This document shows, one piece after another, positions 34,921-44,804 of a stretch of 64,000 nucleotides of DNA. The notes under the pieces were generated by a model. That model saw only the letters and a list, made by a program, of their open reading frames with translations, was not told the DNA's origin and ran no database searches. This DNA is from Macrococcus carouselicus (GTDB lineage: Bacteria; Bacillota; Bacilli; Staphylococcales; Staphylococcaceae). Each line of letters begins with the position of its first letter. Positions within the stretch are counted from its first letter, which is position 1. The DNA lies in assembly GCF_004359515.1 (NCBI RefSeq), contig NZ_SCWD01000002.1, forward strand, positions 248,001 to 312,000. The letters are read 5' to 3'. Position numbers and translations under genes: made by a program.

Positions 34921-35878
34921 AGTCAGCTTCATCATTCTGATGATATTGCTCCCTGTATTGATGCTGCTCAGCTTATCACTCGGCTATATCAATATCCCGT
35001 TCAGTGATATCTGCAGTTATCTTATACAAGGTGAACATCATCATATTCTTGAGACGGTCAGACTGCCGCGGATGCTGACGGCATTTATTGTCGGCATGCT
35101 GATGGCGGTCAGCGGCTTGCTGATTCAGAGCGTGACCAGAAATCCATTTGCAAGCCCTGGTATACTCGGCATCAACAGTGGCGCGAGTCTAGCTGTTATG
35201 CTGAGTATTGCTTTCGGACTGTCAGCGAGTCCTATATTCGCCTTGGTCGGCGCATTGATGGTTGCAGGTATTCTTGTACTTGCAGCCATTTTGCCGCGTA
35301 AACCGCTGACGATTATGGAGATCACATTGCTCGGAGCCTGTATCACAGCGTTCTGCGCCGCCATCACGCAAGGACTCCTGATAGTCCATAATCAGGCAAT
35401 AGAACAGATGATCTTCTGGATGAGCGGTTCGGTCACGCAGAATAAGCTCACCGTCCTGAAATGGGTAGTGCCGCTGATCATCGCAGGTGCTGTCATCAGT
35501 ATGCTGTCAGCAAGATACCTGGATGTCTTCATCGTTGGTGATGAACTGATGCAGAGTCTCGGCGTCAATATCATAGCACTGAAAGTCGCTGTCATGACGG
35601 CAGCCGCCCTGCTTGCTGCGGCAGCTGTGACGCTTGCCGGGCCTATCGGTTTCATCGGGCTGGTGGCACCGCACATCTCAAAGCTGATGTTCAGAGTGAA
35701 CCATCTGAAACTGATTCCCCTGACTGCACTCATCGGCGCAACTCTGCTGCTGTTAAGTGATATCATCAGCCGTTTTCTGCTTATGCCGCGGGATATTCCG
35801 GTCGGTATCACCACTGCACTCATCGGTGTACCGGTCTTCATCTATCTGGTCATCAATAGGCGTGAGGTGACGAAATGA
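34910..35878 (+). CDS. htsB: FecCD-family iron-siderophore permease 1 (HtsB-like)
   Basis: 322 aa, about nine to ten helices. RLPRMLTAFIVGMLMAVSG and QSVTRNPFASPGILGINSGA are the FecCD signature, and LAGPIGFIGLVAPHISKL is the coupling-helix region. The start is TTG 34910, inside the end of htsA. It overlaps the next permease by 4 bp. No ATPase gene is in this operon, as in hts loci, which borrow FhuC. Confidence 0.85.
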   Translation: MANKVSFIILMILLPVLMLLSLSLGYINIPFSDICSYLIQGEHHHILETVRLPRMLTAFIVGMLMAVSGLLIQSVTRNPFASPGILGINSGASLAVMLSIAFGLSASPIFALVGALMVAGILVLAAILPRKPLTIMEITLLGACITAFCAAITQGLLIVHNQAIEQMIFWMSGSVTQNKLTVLKWVVPLIIAGAVISMLSARYLDVFIVGDELMQSLGVNIIALKVAVMTAAALLAAAAVTLAGPIGFIGLVAPHISKLMFRVNHLKLIPLTALIGATLLLLSDIISRFLLMPRDIPVGITTALIGVPVFIYLVINRREVTK

Positions 35879-36864
35879 GAATGCTCTATTGTCTTGGCAC
35901 GCTAATCCTCGCCACTCTCCTGGCGCTCTGTCTGGGTGACAGCTACCTGAATCCTGGGCAGGCGATAACGGGTGCACTAGGCATCAGTGACAGTTATACC
36001 AATCTGATTGTTCAGACCCTCAGACTGCCGCGCATTCTGCTCGCGCTGGTGGCAGGTGCTGCTTTTGGCTTAGCAGGATGTCTGCTGCAGACACTGACAA
36101 GAAACCCGCTTGCATCGCCTGATGTCATCGGTCTCTCCCAGATGGCCAATGTCGGCGCACTGGTCTTCCTGGTGCTTTTCTCTACAGCAGGCGGAACGTT
36201 ATGGTTTCCGGTCTATTATCAGCCAGTGCCGGCGATCATCGGTGCATTGCTGGCAGGGAGCACCCTTTATCTGCTCAGCATGCGTAAAACAGTCGATATC
36301 TACCGCTTCATCCTGATCGGTATCGGTATCAATGCACTTGCGCAGAGCTTTGTCACTCTTCTGATCATGCTGACGAATAAAAGGGCGGCACAGGCACAGG
36401 TGTGGATCACGGGTTCTGTCCATAATGCAGAATACTATCAGGTCGGCATACTCAGCTTGATAGTAGGGCTGATCACACTTATCGTACTGTACAATCAGCG
36501 CAACTATGAAGTCTATAAACTTGGGCGTGACAGCTCGGTGGGTCTCGGTTCACCCTATGGTAGAGTCGCGATACTCACACTGCTGTTGATCAGTATCCTG
36601 CTCGGCTTCGCGGTCAGTTTCGTCGGTGGCATCCAGTTTGTCGGCCTTATCGCACCGCAGATTGCCGCCAGACTGGTCGGTATGAAATTTAATCGTCAGC
36701 TGATTGCCAGCAGTCTTATCGGCAGCACCCTGGTCATCATCAGTGATCTGCTCGGCAGAACCCTGTTCCTGCCTCTTGAAATACCGGCTGGTGTCTTTAC
36801 AGCGAGCATCGGTGCACCCTTCTTCATGTATCTCATCTTTAAAAGAAGACAGCTGAAATCATAA
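35875..36864 (+). CDS. htsC: FecCD-family iron-siderophore permease 2 (HtsC-like)
   Basis: 329 aa, partner of the preceding permease. LRLPRILLALVAGAAFGLAG, QTLTRNPLASPDVIGLSQMA and VGGIQFVGLIAPQIAARLVG show the same family. It starts with an ATGA overlap and ends at a strong terminator that closes the uptake operon. Confidence 0.85.
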   Translation: MRMLYCLGTLILATLLALCLGDSYLNPGQAITGALGISDSYTNLIVQTLRLPRILLALVAGAAFGLAGCLLQTLTRNPLASPDVIGLSQMANVGALVFLVLFSTAGGTLWFPVYYQPVPAIIGALLAGSTLYLLSMRKTVDIYRFILIGIGINALAQSFVTLLIMLTNKRAAQAQVWITGSVHNAEYYQVGILSLIVGLITLIVLYNQRNYEVYKLGRDSSVGLGSPYGRVAILTLLLISILLGFAVSFVGGIQFVGLIAPQIAARLVGMKFNRQLIASSLIGSTLVIISDLLGRTLFLPLEIPAGVFTASIGAPFFMYLIFKRRQLKS

Positions 36865-36899
36865 AAGGCATCGCTCTGTAGCAGAGCGACGCCTTTTTT
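36863..36899 (+). terminator. Terminator of siderophore uptake operon
   Basis: TCGCTCTG pairs with CAGAGCGA, extended by AAAAGGC/GCCTTTT, followed by Ts; it may serve the convergent GNAT gene as well. Confidence 0.88.
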
Positions 36900-36907
36900 A
36901 ATATGAA

Positions 36908-37387
36908 TCAATGAAGACTCTTTATATACCAGGCATCCATCGCAGAATGCTCCGAACCAGGAAGTGGCTGGTCCAGCAGTTTGAAGCCGTACTGTTCATA
37001 CAGATGGCACGCGGCTCTCAGCTTGAACATTGTCTCAAGATAACACTGCCTGTAGTGCATAGCAGCGAAAGAAAGTGCCGTCTCCATCAGCTGCTTCGAA
37101 ATCCCCCGGCCCTGTCCTGCCGGTTTCAGATAGAGTTTCTGCAGTTCACATATCCCTGACTCAAGGTTAAAAGGTGCGATGCCGATGCCGCCCAGTACTT
37201 CACCATCCTCTTCAGCTATCCAGTAAGCAGCATATTCCAGCTGATGGTAGAACTCGTACAGTTCACCGAGATGTGGATCGAAATAGGCAGAACCGGGTAT
37301 AGCGAGGTCGTGTGTTTTAAGAGACTGCTGAATAATCGTTTTGATAGAGGAGTTGTCATCTGGCTTGATTTCACGGATATTCATCAT
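36908..37387 (-). CDS. GNAT family N-acetyltransferase
   Basis: 159 aa from ATG 37387, 4 bp after GAAGGGGG; the open frame before it is not coding. LQKLYLKPAGQGRGISKQLM is motif A with the acetyl-CoA-binding Q-x-x-G-x-G/A pattern, and CHLYEQYGFKLL is motif B. DPHLGELYEFY and EYAAYWIAEEDGEVLGGIGI are also typical. Substrate unknown. Transcribed toward the hts operon. Confidence 0.88.
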   Translation of the reverse strand: MMNIREIKPDDNSSIKTIIQQSLKTHDLAIPGSAYFDPHLGELYEFYHQLEYAAYWIAEEDGEVLGGIGIAPFNLESGICELQKLYLKPAGQGRGISKQLMETALSFAAMHYRQCYLETMFKLRAACHLYEQYGFKLLDQPLPGSEHSAMDAWYIKSLH

Positions 37388-37553
37388 AAGACCCCCTTCA
37401 GAATAAGTATTAGCTGCATTATACAATGAAAAAGGAGGTCCGTCACTTATAGGTATGAATCAGTTGATATCCCTTAGCATGTCTTACTTGCCTTGAACAA
37501 CGACTATTCTGTTCAGATCAGAAAATTAATCACGGATAAGTAACTCACCATAG

Positions 37554-37589
37554 AAAAAACACGCTGATTTCCTATCAGCGTGTTTTTTT
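37554..37589 (-). terminator. Terminator, bidirectional
   Basis: AACACGCTGA pairs with TCAGCGTGTT, with A and T runs outside. It overlaps the stop codon of the small frame. Confidence 0.88.
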
Positions 37590-37653
37590 ACACTTCTTCC
37601 ATTAATATCGCAATTTCTTTTTCGTTGCTGCCACCTACGATAAATATATCCAT
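37588..37653 (-). CDS. Possible 21-aa peptide MDIFIVGGSNEKEIAILMEE
   Basis: ATG follows GAAAGGATGTTGATATC, a good ribosome site. The product is MDIFIVGGSNEKEIAILMEE plus a final Val. The stop codon lies in the terminator tail, so transcript and frame end together. It could be a small peptide or the shortened remains of a gene. No family known to me. Confidence 0.35.
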   Translation of the reverse strand: MDIFIVGGSNEKEIAILMEEV

Positions 37654-37805
37654 GATATCAACATCCTTTCTGATGAGTGCCATTGTATAATTCAGAAAGT
37701 GCCGAAACAAATATTTGGATTAATCATTCACAGAACAAGCAGCTGGAAGACAGAATGAATAGCAGGAGAGATCATGATGGTTAAGTTCGTCACCTGCTTG
37801 GTTAT

Positions 37806-39149
37806 TCAGTCGTTCTGATACATAATGGGCCGCTGATTCTTAATCAATAAACTAATAAGGTAGCTGATGATGCCGGCAATCAATGCGACGGACAGCCATT
37901 CGAGTGAGATGCTGTAGAAGGGCAGTCTCTCAAGTGCCGGTACGTGGAGCAGCTGATTTCTGTGCATAAGGTCAACAACAGAGAAGACCGTTATGCAGAT
38001 AATCGTTACTTGGTGAACAATCGGTTTCATCGGTATGAATGAAGAAAGCAGGATGAGCAGCATCGTAGTGATTGCAATCGGGTAGATCAGTGATAGTACT
38101 GGGACTGACATGCGGATGACCTGATTGAGCCCCAGGTTAGAAAGAATAAAGCTGATGATAACGAAAATATAGACGAATGTCTTATAAGAGATTTTCGGTA
38201 TGATGGTATGGAAATACGTGCTGACCGCAACAATCAGGCCGATTGCCGTTGTCAGACACGCAATCGTTACAGCAAGCCCCAGCAGAATGCGGCCGAAGCT
38301 GCCGAATCCGAGCTGTGAGATATAGGTCAGCAGGTAGACACCCATATTCCTGTCATGCTGCATGATATCAGCCATCCTACCGGCTGACAGGTTGATGTGA
38401 TTACCGATGAAGGCGAGCGCCACATAAACCAGTGCCAGTAAGATACCGGCAAACACACCGGCAGCCGTGACTGATCTGAATAGTTCCTTTTTCTGGCATA
38501 TCCCATTCATTTTAATGGTATTGACTATCAAGATAGAGAAGGTGATGGCACCCAGTGCATCCATCGTCAGATAACCTTCCGAGACTCCATTGGCAAAACT
38601 TGTCGCCAGGTCCGGAAACCTCTCTTTGTCACCTGTTGTCTGAGGATCGCTGCTGAGCAGGAAAAGACCCCTGACAATAATAGCAGTGATGATCAGTAGG
38701 AGTATCGGAGTGAGAACGGAGCCGATACGGTCAACCAGTTTATTCGGGTTGAGTGAGACATAAGTGACAATGAGAAAGTAAAGCAATGAGAAAATAGCGA
38801 GACTCACTGAACCCGGATGACTGATCATAGAACCGACTGTCAGTTCATACGCCGTGGTCCCTGTCCTCGGAATGGAGAACAGAGGGCCGATGACGATATA
38901 TATGGTACTCAGTAATAATAGGGAATAGACCGGGCTGATTTCTTTCAGTGCACCTTCATACCCTCGTTTATCAATTGCACCGACAATTACACCGAGAAGC
39001 GGCATACCCACGCCGGTCAATACGAAGCCGACCATCACGGGCCAGAAGAAATGGCCGCTCTCCATCCCGAGTTTCGGCGGGAAGATCAGATTGCCTGCTC
39101 CGAAGAACATGGCGAATAACATAAAACCTATACTTAATTGTCTTTTCAT
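37806..39149 (-). CDS. brnQ: Branched-chain amino acid:cation symporter BrnQ
   Basis: 447 aa, 12 helices, imports Leu, Ile and Val with Na+ or H+. The start MKRQLSIGFMLFAMFFGAGN and LIFPPKLG are the LIVCS signature, and LTMDALGAITFSILIVNTIK further supports the family. Start at 39149. Divergent from the SulP gene, with a 12-bp palindrome in the spacer. Confidence 0.95.
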   Translation of the reverse strand: MKRQLSIGFMLFAMFFGAGNLIFPPKLGMESGHFFWPVMVGFVLTGVGMPLLGVIVGAIDKRGYEGALKEISPVYSLLLLSTIYIVIGPLFSIPRTGTTAYELTVGSMISHPGSVSLAIFSLLYFLIVTYVSLNPNKLVDRIGSVLTPILLLIITAIIVRGLFLLSSDPQTTGDKERFPDLATSFANGVSEGYLTMDALGAITFSILIVNTIKMNGICQKKELFRSVTAAGVFAGILLALVYVALAFIGNHINLSAGRMADIMQHDRNMGVYLLTYISQLGFGSFGRILLGLAVTIACLTTAIGLIVAVSTYFHTIIPKISYKTFVYIFVIISFILSNLGLNQVIRMSVPVLSLIYPIAITTMLLILLSSFIPMKPIVHQVTIICITVFSVVDLMHRNQLLHVPALERLPFYSISLEWLSVALIAGIISYLISLLIKNQRPIMYQND

Positions 39150-39193
39150 AAATGAGTCCTTTTTGAATAGAATAAAAGCCTATCAAATTATAA

Positions 39194-39205
39194 CACTTTA
39201 AAGTG
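39194..39205. promoter_or_regulatory. Perfect palindrome CACTTTAAAGTG
   Basis: 12-bp palindrome, 44 bp before brnQ, extended by AA/TG-type flanks. Its place between two divergent transporter genes suggests an operator, but it could be chance in AT-rich DNA. Confidence 0.35.
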
Positions 39206-39294
39206 TGATTAACTAGGGGCGTTTTCCATATTTTAAGACTACCTAGAAGTCGTAAGAATGTTATACTCAAATCTGATGTTTTAAGGAGGAAATT

Positions 39295-40455
39295 ATGACA
39301 GAAAAGATAAAACAAGAATGGCTGACTAACCCGTGGGCCAATGTATTAGCAGGAATCGTTGTCTCTCTGGCATTGATTCCAGAGGTGATTGCCTTCTCTG
39401 CTATCGCAGGCGTTGACCCGATGGTGGGCCTGTATGCATCGTTTGTTATTGCGCTCACCATCTCGTTTACAGGAGGCAGACCGGCGATGATTTCGGCGGC
39501 TGCGGGTGCTATCGCCCTGCTCGTATATCCGCTCGTAAGAGACTATGGTGTCAATTATTTGTTCGCTGCGACTATACTGATGGGTATCATACAGCTGATT
39601 CTCGGCTTTCTTAAAGTCGGCAAGTTGATGAAATACATTCCGAATACCGTGATGATCGGTTTTGTGGACGCGCTGTCGATTCTGATTTTTCATTCGCAGC
39701 TGCAGCACATTTTCGGTCACTCATGGCAAACTTACGTCTTTACGATTGTAACTATCCTGATTGTCTATCTGCTGCCGAAAGTCTTCACCGGAGTACCGGC
39801 TCCCTTGATAGCTGTCGTGCTGCTGACCTCTATCTCGGTAATGGCAGGTGCTGAAGTCAGAACGGTCGGCGACTTAGGGGAGATTACGGGAACATGGCCG
39901 CATTTCCTCATTCCGGACGTGCCATTTACATTTGAGACCTTCATGATTATATTGCCATATTCATTATCGATGGCAGTCGTCGGTCTGGTCGAAAGTCTGC
40001 TGACTGCACGTATTGTCGATGAGACGCTTGACTCTGACAGCGATAAGAATACAGAGACGCGTGGCCAGGGGATCGCGAATGTACTATCAGGGCTGTTCGG
40101 TGGTATCGGTGGCTGTGCCATGATCGGTCAGTCTGTAATGAACTTGAAGTCAGGCGGGACGTCCAGACTGTCTTCATTGTCAGCAGGCCTCTTTCTGATG
40201 TTCATGATTATTGTGCTCGGTGACTTCCTTGTACAGATACCGATGTCGATACTCGCCGGCATTATGGTCGTCGTCGCCTTCAGCACATTTGAGTTCAAGA
40301 CCTTCAGATTGATGAAGCGAGCACCTAAGGCAGATGTGGCAGTAATTCTCCTGACGGTCATACTGGTCCTCCTGACACATAACCTGGCTGCAGGTGTAGT
40401 GGCAGGCAGTATCTTAAACCTTCTGCTGAAACGACGTATGTCTGAAGTGGAATAA
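39295..40455 (+). CDS. SulP family inorganic anion transporter, without STAS domain
   Basis: 386 aa, about 11 helices. [20 protein letters not shown] matches the SulP start, followed by [32 protein letters not shown] and [20 protein letters not shown]. The cytoplasmic STAS domain of full-length SulP proteins is missing; the protein stops after the last helix, as in a short bacterial subgroup. Sulfate, bicarbonate or another anion is possible. AAGGAGG precedes the ATG. Confidence 0.88.
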   Translation: MTEKIKQEWLTNPWANVLAGIVVSLALIPEVIAFSAIAGVDPMVGLYASFVIALTISFTGGRPAMISAAAGAIALLVYPLVRDYGVNYLFAATILMGIIQLILGFLKVGKLMKYIPNTVMIGFVDALSILIFHSQLQHIFGHSWQTYVFTIVTILIVYLLPKVFTGVPAPLIAVVLLTSISVMAGAEVRTVGDLGEITGTWPHFLIPDVPFTFETFMIILPYSLSMAVVGLVESLLTARIVDETLDSDSDKNTETRGQGIANVLSGLFGGIGGCAMIGQSVMNLKSGGTSRLSSLSAGLFLMFMIIVLGDFLVQIPMSILAGIMVVVAFSTFEFKTFRLMKRAPKADVAVILLTVILVLLTHNLAAGVVAGSILNLLLKRRMSEVE

Positions 40456-40457
40456 TA

Positions 40458-40496
40458 AGAAGTCTCTTTTGCAGCTATGCAAAAGAGGCTTCTCTT
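40458..40496 (+). terminator. Terminator after SulP gene
   Basis: AAGAAGTCTCTTTTGCA pairs with TGCAAAAGAGGCTTCTCTT. Confidence 0.88.
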
Positions 40497-40845
40497 ATAG
40501 AGGCTCGATAAAGTTGATGTGGTCCTGTGCGTTCTCGCGGATGACGTCTTCTGTCACATAAGCGACGCTGTACATCGCATGATACCAGATAGCTGTCGCT
40601 TTATCAGGCGTAATGAGTTCATCTAATGTAAAGGTGACACCGCCGTCCTTCTGATAATTATATTCTTTATCACCGATTGAAATGGCAAGGGCTATCTTTC
40701 TGCCTTTCATCCGATTGCCGGTGGGTCCGTAAGCCCAACCGGCCGTCAGTACAACGTCCAGCCATTCTTTGAGAAGTGCAGGGGGACAAGATATTCAGGA
40801 TATACGATGATAAAGAGCATCTGAGAAGACGGATGATAATAAGCG
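40495..40845 (-). pseudogene. NAD(P)H oxidoreductase (flavodoxin-like fold) remnant
   Basis: Two frames together give the second half of a KefF/MdaB-type quinone reductase: MLFIIVYPEY in one frame, then PPALLKEWLDVVLTAGWAYG and GRKIALAISIGDKEYNY in another. A frameshift separates them near 40785, and the N-terminal FMN-binding part is missing. Reading runs into the cop promoter region. Clearly decayed. Confidence 0.75.
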
Positions 40846-40856
40846 GTCTTTTTAAT

Positions 40857-40885
40857 TTGACTTATACCTCTATGGGGTATATTAT
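40857..40885 (+). promoter_or_regulatory. csoR-copA promoter with CsoR operator
   Basis: TTGACT (40857-40862), 17 bp, TATTAT (40880-40885). The spacer holds the palindrome TATACC-tctatg-GGGTATA (40864-40881 region), the CsoR-type operator. Cu(I) binding releases CsoR. Confidence 0.8.
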
Positions 40886-40964
40886 ATGAACGTGAAAATG
40901 AATGATTCCTTATATTTTTTAGTTGATCCAATAGCCCTTATAAGTATTGAAAGGTTGTGAAGGA

Positions 40965-41258
40965 ATGGAACATCAGCATGCTGTAACACCGAGAAATGAA
41001 GAGGAAAAGGATAAGATGCTGAAGCGTCTGAAGCGGATTGAAGGTCAGGTCCGTGGTATCCAGAAGATGATTGAAGAGGACCGCTACTGTGTCGATATTC
41101 TGATTCAGATCAGCGCGATTGAATCCGCGCTTAAGCAGGTCGGTTTCTCAGTGACAGAGCGCCATATGAACCACTGTGTATCAGATGCTATCAGAAAAGG
41201 CGAGGGCGAGGAGTCAATCACTGAGCTGATGAAAGTCCTGCGTCAATTCGGAAAGTAG
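40965..41258 (+). CDS. csoR: Copper-sensing transcriptional repressor CsoR
   Basis: 97 aa from ATG 40965; the frame is open to TTG 40947. All-helical DUF156/CsoR fold: LKRLKRIEGQVRGIQKMIEE, then the Cu(I) ligands Cys (DRYCVDIL), His and Cys (RHMNHC). It represses its own operon, with copA 9 bp downstream. The H/C pattern fits CsoR and not FrmR or CstR. Confidence 0.93.
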   Translation: MEHQHAVTPRNEEEKDKMLKRLKRIEGQVRGIQKMIEEDRYCVDILIQISAIESALKQVGFSVTERHMNHCVSDAIRKGEGEESITELMKVLRQFGK

Positions 41259-41267
41259 GTGAATGTT

Positions 41268-43649
41268 ATGAATAAACAGGTGAACTTACCTATTGAAGGT
41301 ATGACATGTGCGGCATGTTCCACACGAATTGAGAGAGTGCTTAATAAGATGGACGGGGTTGAAGCGAAGGTCAATTTAACGACTGAGCATGCGACTGTTG
41401 ACTATGATGCAGACAAAGTATCGGTGCAGGATCTATCAGATAAAGTAGATAAATTAGGCTATAGTGTCCGCACAGTGCATAGCGCGTTCGATGTAATGGG
41501 CATGACATGCGCGGCTTGTTCCAGCCGGATCGAGAAAGTCCTGAATAAGCAGCCGGAGATCAGGTCAGCGACAGTGAACTTAACCACTGAGAGTGCGACG
41601 GTCGATTATTATCCGGGCAATATGGATGACCGGATGATCATCGAACGAATTCGTAAACTGGGCTACGATGCGAAGCTGAAAGCAGATGAAGAGGATAAAG
41701 CCGATGTGAAAGACAAGGAACTGAGAAAGAAAAGAAATAAACTGATTCTGTCAGCGCTGTTATCGCTGCCGTTACTGCTCACGATGCTGACTCATTTATT
41801 CGACATCCATCTGCCGCATCTCTTGATGAATGCATGGTTTCAGCTGGCGTTTGCATTGCCTGTCCAGTTCATTATCGGCTGGCAGTTTTACGAAGGTGCC
41901 TATAAGAATCTTCGGAGCGGCGGTGCCAATATGGACGTACTGGTCGCATTAGGTACAAGTGCCGCATTCTTTTATAGTCTATATGAGGCATTTAAGACAA
42001 TCGGCCATCCTGACTATAGGCCTCATCTCTATTTTGAAACGAGTGCTGTGTTAATTACACTCATCCTGTTCGGTAAGTATCTTGAAGCTCGTGCGAAATC
42101 ACAGACGACTCGTGCGCTGTCCTCACTGCTTAATCTGCAGGCGAAAGAAGCGAGAGTCATCCGGGATAACGATGAAGTCATGATCCCGATGGAAGAAGTG
42201 GCAGTCAGTGATGTACTCGTCGTCAAACCCGGTGAGAAAATTCCGGTGGATGGTCTCATCATTAAAGGGCATACATCAATCGATGAATCGATGCTGACAG
42301 GAGAATCTATCCCGGTTGAAAAGAATATTGGTGATGCTGTGACCGGCGCTACGATGAATCAGAATGGTCATATTACGATGAAAGCGACGAAAGTCGGTCG
42401 TGATACAGCGCTGCAGTCTATCATTAAAGTGGTGGAGCAGGCACAAGGTTCTAAAGCGCCGATTCAGCGCCTCGCTGATATCATTTCAGGTTATTTTGTA
42501 CCGATTGTTATCGGTATCGCCCTCCTGACTTTTGCTGTATGGATGCTCTTAGTGACTCCTGGCGAAATTGAGCCTGCGCTGGTTGCGGCCATTGCTGTGC
42601 TGGTTATTGCCTGTCCGTGTGCACTTGGACTTGCAACGCCGACATCTATTATGGTCGGAACAGGTCGGGCAGCTGAACAGGGCATCCTGTTTAAAGGCGG
42701 GGAACATTTAGAGCGTACACATGAAATTAATACAGTTGTGCTCGATAAGACAGGAACTATCACTAGAGGACGACCAGAAGTCACTGACTTTACAGGCGAT
42801 GCAGAGACATTGATGTATCTTGCTTCAAGTGAGAGGGCGTCAGGCCATCCGCTCGCTGCAGCGATTGTTGACTATGCGAAGGGACAGCAGGTTGAACTGC
42901 TGGATGCGCAGCGGTTCTCAGCTATACCCGGACATGGTATAACAACGGTAATCAATCAGCACAACATATTGATCGGTAACCGTAAACTGATGACAGATAA
43001 TAGTATCGAAATTCAAGCATATACAGATGAAATGACTCGTTATGAGCACGAGGGTAAAACAGCCATGCTGGTTGCCGTTGATCAGCATATCCGCGGCATT
43101 GTTGCCGTACAGGATACCGTGAAAGAGTCAGCAGCTCGCGCTATTCAGGAGATGAAGCAGATGGGAATTGAAGTCATCATGCTGACAGGGGATAACGAAC
43201 GCACGGCACAAGCAATTGCCCGGTCAGTCGGAATTGATGACGTCATCGCTCAAGTGTTACCTGAGGAAAAAGCGGATAAAATCAAACAGCTGCAGATAGC
43301 GGGACGCAAAGTAGCGATGGTCGGAGACGGGGTCAATGATGCGCCAGCACTCGCACTCGCAGACATCGGTATCGCAATCGGAACAGGGACTGAAGTGGCC
43401 ATCGAAGCGGCAGATGTGACGATACTTGGCGGTGAGCTGACTCTGATTCCTGAAGCTGTCAAGCTGAGTCGTGCGACCATGCGCAATATCAAGCAGAACT
43501 TAGGCTTCGCCTTCGGTTATAACGCGCTCGGCATCCCGATAGCGGCGCTTGGTTTACTTGCACCGTGGATAGCGGGTGCCGCGATGGCGCTGTCTTCAGT
43601 CAGTGTCATTAGTAACGCCCTCAGACTGAAGAGAGTGAAGATCAAGTAG
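41268..43649 (+). CDS. copA: Copper-exporting P1B-type ATPase CopA
   Basis: 793 aa from ATG 41268 (GTG 41259 also possible). Two N-terminal heavy-metal domains, each with GMTCAAC (residues about 12 and 78). Then the TGES actuator loop ([11 protein letters not shown]), the membrane metal site CPC ([13 protein letters not shown]), the phosphorylation loop DKTGTIT, the HP motif (SGHPLAAA) and [10 protein letters not shown]. Exports Cu(I). No copZ follows; a terminator stands right after the stop. Confidence 0.96.
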   Translation: MNKQVNLPIEGMTCAACSTRIERVLNKMDGVEAKVNLTTEHATVDYDADKVSVQDLSDKVDKLGYSVRTVHSAFDVMGMTCAACSSRIEKVLNKQPEIRSATVNLTTESATVDYYPGNMDDRMIIERIRKLGYDAKLKADEEDKADVKDKELRKKRNKLILSALLSLPLLLTMLTHLFDIHLPHLLMNAWFQLAFALPVQFIIGWQFYEGAYKNLRSGGANMDVLVALGTSAAFFYSLYEAFKTIGHPDYRPHLYFETSAVLITLILFGKYLEARAKSQTTRALSSLLNLQAKEARVIRDNDEVMIPMEEVAVSDVLVVKPGEKIPVDGLIIKGHTSIDESMLTGESIPVEKNIGDAVTGATMNQNGHITMKATKVGRDTALQSIIKVVEQAQGSKAPIQRLADIISGYFVPIVIGIALLTFAVWMLLVTPGEIEPALVAAIAVLVIACPCALGLATPTSIMVGTGRAAEQGILFKGGEHLERTHEINTVVLDKTGTITRGRPEVTDFTGDAETLMYLASSERASGHPLAAAIVDYAKGQQVELLDAQRFSAIPGHGITTVINQHNILIGNRKLMTDNSIEIQAYTDEMTRYEHEGKTAMLVAVDQHIRGIVAVQDTVKESAARAIQEMKQMGIEVIMLTGDNERTAQAIARSVGIDDVIAQVLPEEKADKIKQLQIAGRKVAMVGDGVNDAPALALADIGIAIGTGTEVAIEAADVTILGGELTLIPEAVKLSRATMRNIKQNLGFAFGYNALGIPIAALGLLAPWIAGAAMALSSVSVISNALRLKRVKIK

Positions 43650-43676
43650 AGAGGGGAGGAAAGCCCCTCTTTTTTA
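43649..43676 (+). terminator. Terminator after copA
   Basis: GAGGGG (43651-43656) pairs with CCCCTC (43664-43669), followed by Ts. Confidence 0.8.
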
Positions 43677-43731
43677 TAACTATCATTTCATCTTCATGTA
43701 TAATATAGCAAACTGACAAGGGGGTAAGAGA

Positions 43732-44354
43732 ATGATTAAACCAACAAGGCTTAAAGCAGGCGATACTGTCGCATTGGTATCAATATCCAGTGGTCTGGCT
43801 GGAGAGCCTGATCTTAAATGGCGCACTGAGCAGGGGATTAAGCGGCTGGAAGAGGTATTCGGACTGAAGGTAAAGGTTATGCCGCATGCCTTAAAAAACA
43901 TCGATTATCTATATCAATATCCGGAGAAGCGAGCTGAAGACTTGCATGCTGCTTTGCTTGATGATGAGGTCAGGGGAATCATATGTGCGATTGGTGGCTA
44001 TGAGTCAGTCCGTCTGCTTCCTTATATCGATTTTGATATTCTGCGGCAGCATCCTAAAGTATTTTCAGGCTATTCTGACAGCACTGTCCAGCATCTCATG
44101 TTCTATCAGTCTGGGGTTTCAACTAGTTATGGTCCGGCGCTACTGACAGATTTTGCAGAGAATATAGAGATGGATGACTATACGATTGAGCATATTAATA
44201 AAACGTGGTTTAGTGATGACGTCATCGGTGACATTCCACCTTCTCCTTATTTAAGACAGCACGGTCTGAAGTGGGAAAAGGAAAATCAGTTCACAGCTCG
44301 AGAGAAAGTAGCTAATGGAAACTATGAAACCATCAATGGAAGCGGTAAGGTGTG
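43732..44354 (+). pseudogene. S66 peptidase (LD-carboxypeptidase), N-terminal part
   Basis: 207 codons starting MIKPTRLKAGDTVALVSISS, with ICAIGGYESVRLLPYID, VFSGYSDSTVQHL (nucleophile region) and STSYGPALLTDF. The frame stops two bases into IS-derived sequence, after NGSGKV, where family members continue with a GR-L-x-GG motif. The parts with the catalytic Glu and His are missing here. A C-terminal piece of the same family stands at 46758-46973, so this gene was split. A ribosome site (GGGGGTAAG) precedes the ATG. Confidence 0.85.
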
Positions 44355-44425
44355 AATCGCCTACTTTCTTAGATTAACAATATCTATTCACATAGAAATT
44401 GTCCAACTAAGTGTAGACGATTCAA
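44355..44425 (-). mobile_element. Solo right end of the IS3-family element
   Basis: 71 bp matching 7078-7148 with one substitution. No transposase is next to it. It marks the left edge of the insert that splits the S66 gene and shows that a second copy of the same IS once stood here. Confidence 0.88.
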
Positions 44426-44448
44426 ATCATATAACTACAAATAAGAAA

Positions 44449-44478
44449 ATAAGCTAATCAACAATTTGATTAGCTTAT
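44449..44478 (-). terminator. Terminator of phospholipase operon
   Basis: ATAAGCTAATCA (44449-44460) pairs perfectly with TGATTAGCTTAT (44467-44478); on the minus strand it is followed by a T-rich run. Confidence 0.85.
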
Positions 44479-44523
44479 ACAAAGATAAGTGTGTATGGGG
44501 TTTATAATCCTAAATAAATTAAT

Positions 44524-44790
44524 CTATGTTCCAAAGAATAGTGTACCGAAAAACATAACTATTCCAAAGCTTATTGTCACTAGAATATTCAAAATAATCA
44601 TAGTTATTTTAAGACTTTTGTTATTTATAAATACACTAGCGATAATGCCGATAACTCCGATAATAGGTGTGAAAAAGATAGAAATATTTTGGTTATCGGG
44701 ACTATAGAAAAATAAATTGGGAATCCATGCTGCTATACCGATAATCAATGTCAGTATAGAAATTATTAAAGGGATATTATTGTTCTTCAT
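44524..44790 (-). CDS. Small three-helix membrane protein next to phospholipase
   Basis: 88 aa from ATG 44790, with AGGAG 10 bp before it. Three hydrophobic helices (IPLIISILTLIIGIAAWIPN; IGVIGIIASVFI; ITMIILNILVTISFGIVMFF) and few charges. I do not recognise the family. It is the last gene of the thioredoxin-phospholipase operon, 14 bp after the phospholipase. Small membrane proteins in this position are often immunity proteins; that is inference from layout. Confidence 0.65.
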   Translation of the reverse strand: MKNNNIPLIISILTLIIGIAAWIPNLFFYSPDNQNISIFFTPIIGVIGIIASVFINNKSLKITMIILNILVTISFGIVMFFGTLFFGT

Positions 44791-44804
44791 TTTTTATTTC
44801 ACTC

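Larger units (their letters stand above)
37388..37805. other. Intergenic region with small peptide frame and terminator
   Basis: 418 bp between the GNAT gene and brnQ. It holds a strong bidirectional terminator (37554-37589) and a 21-codon minus-strand frame (37588-37653). The rest shows nothing I can identify. Confidence 0.5.
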
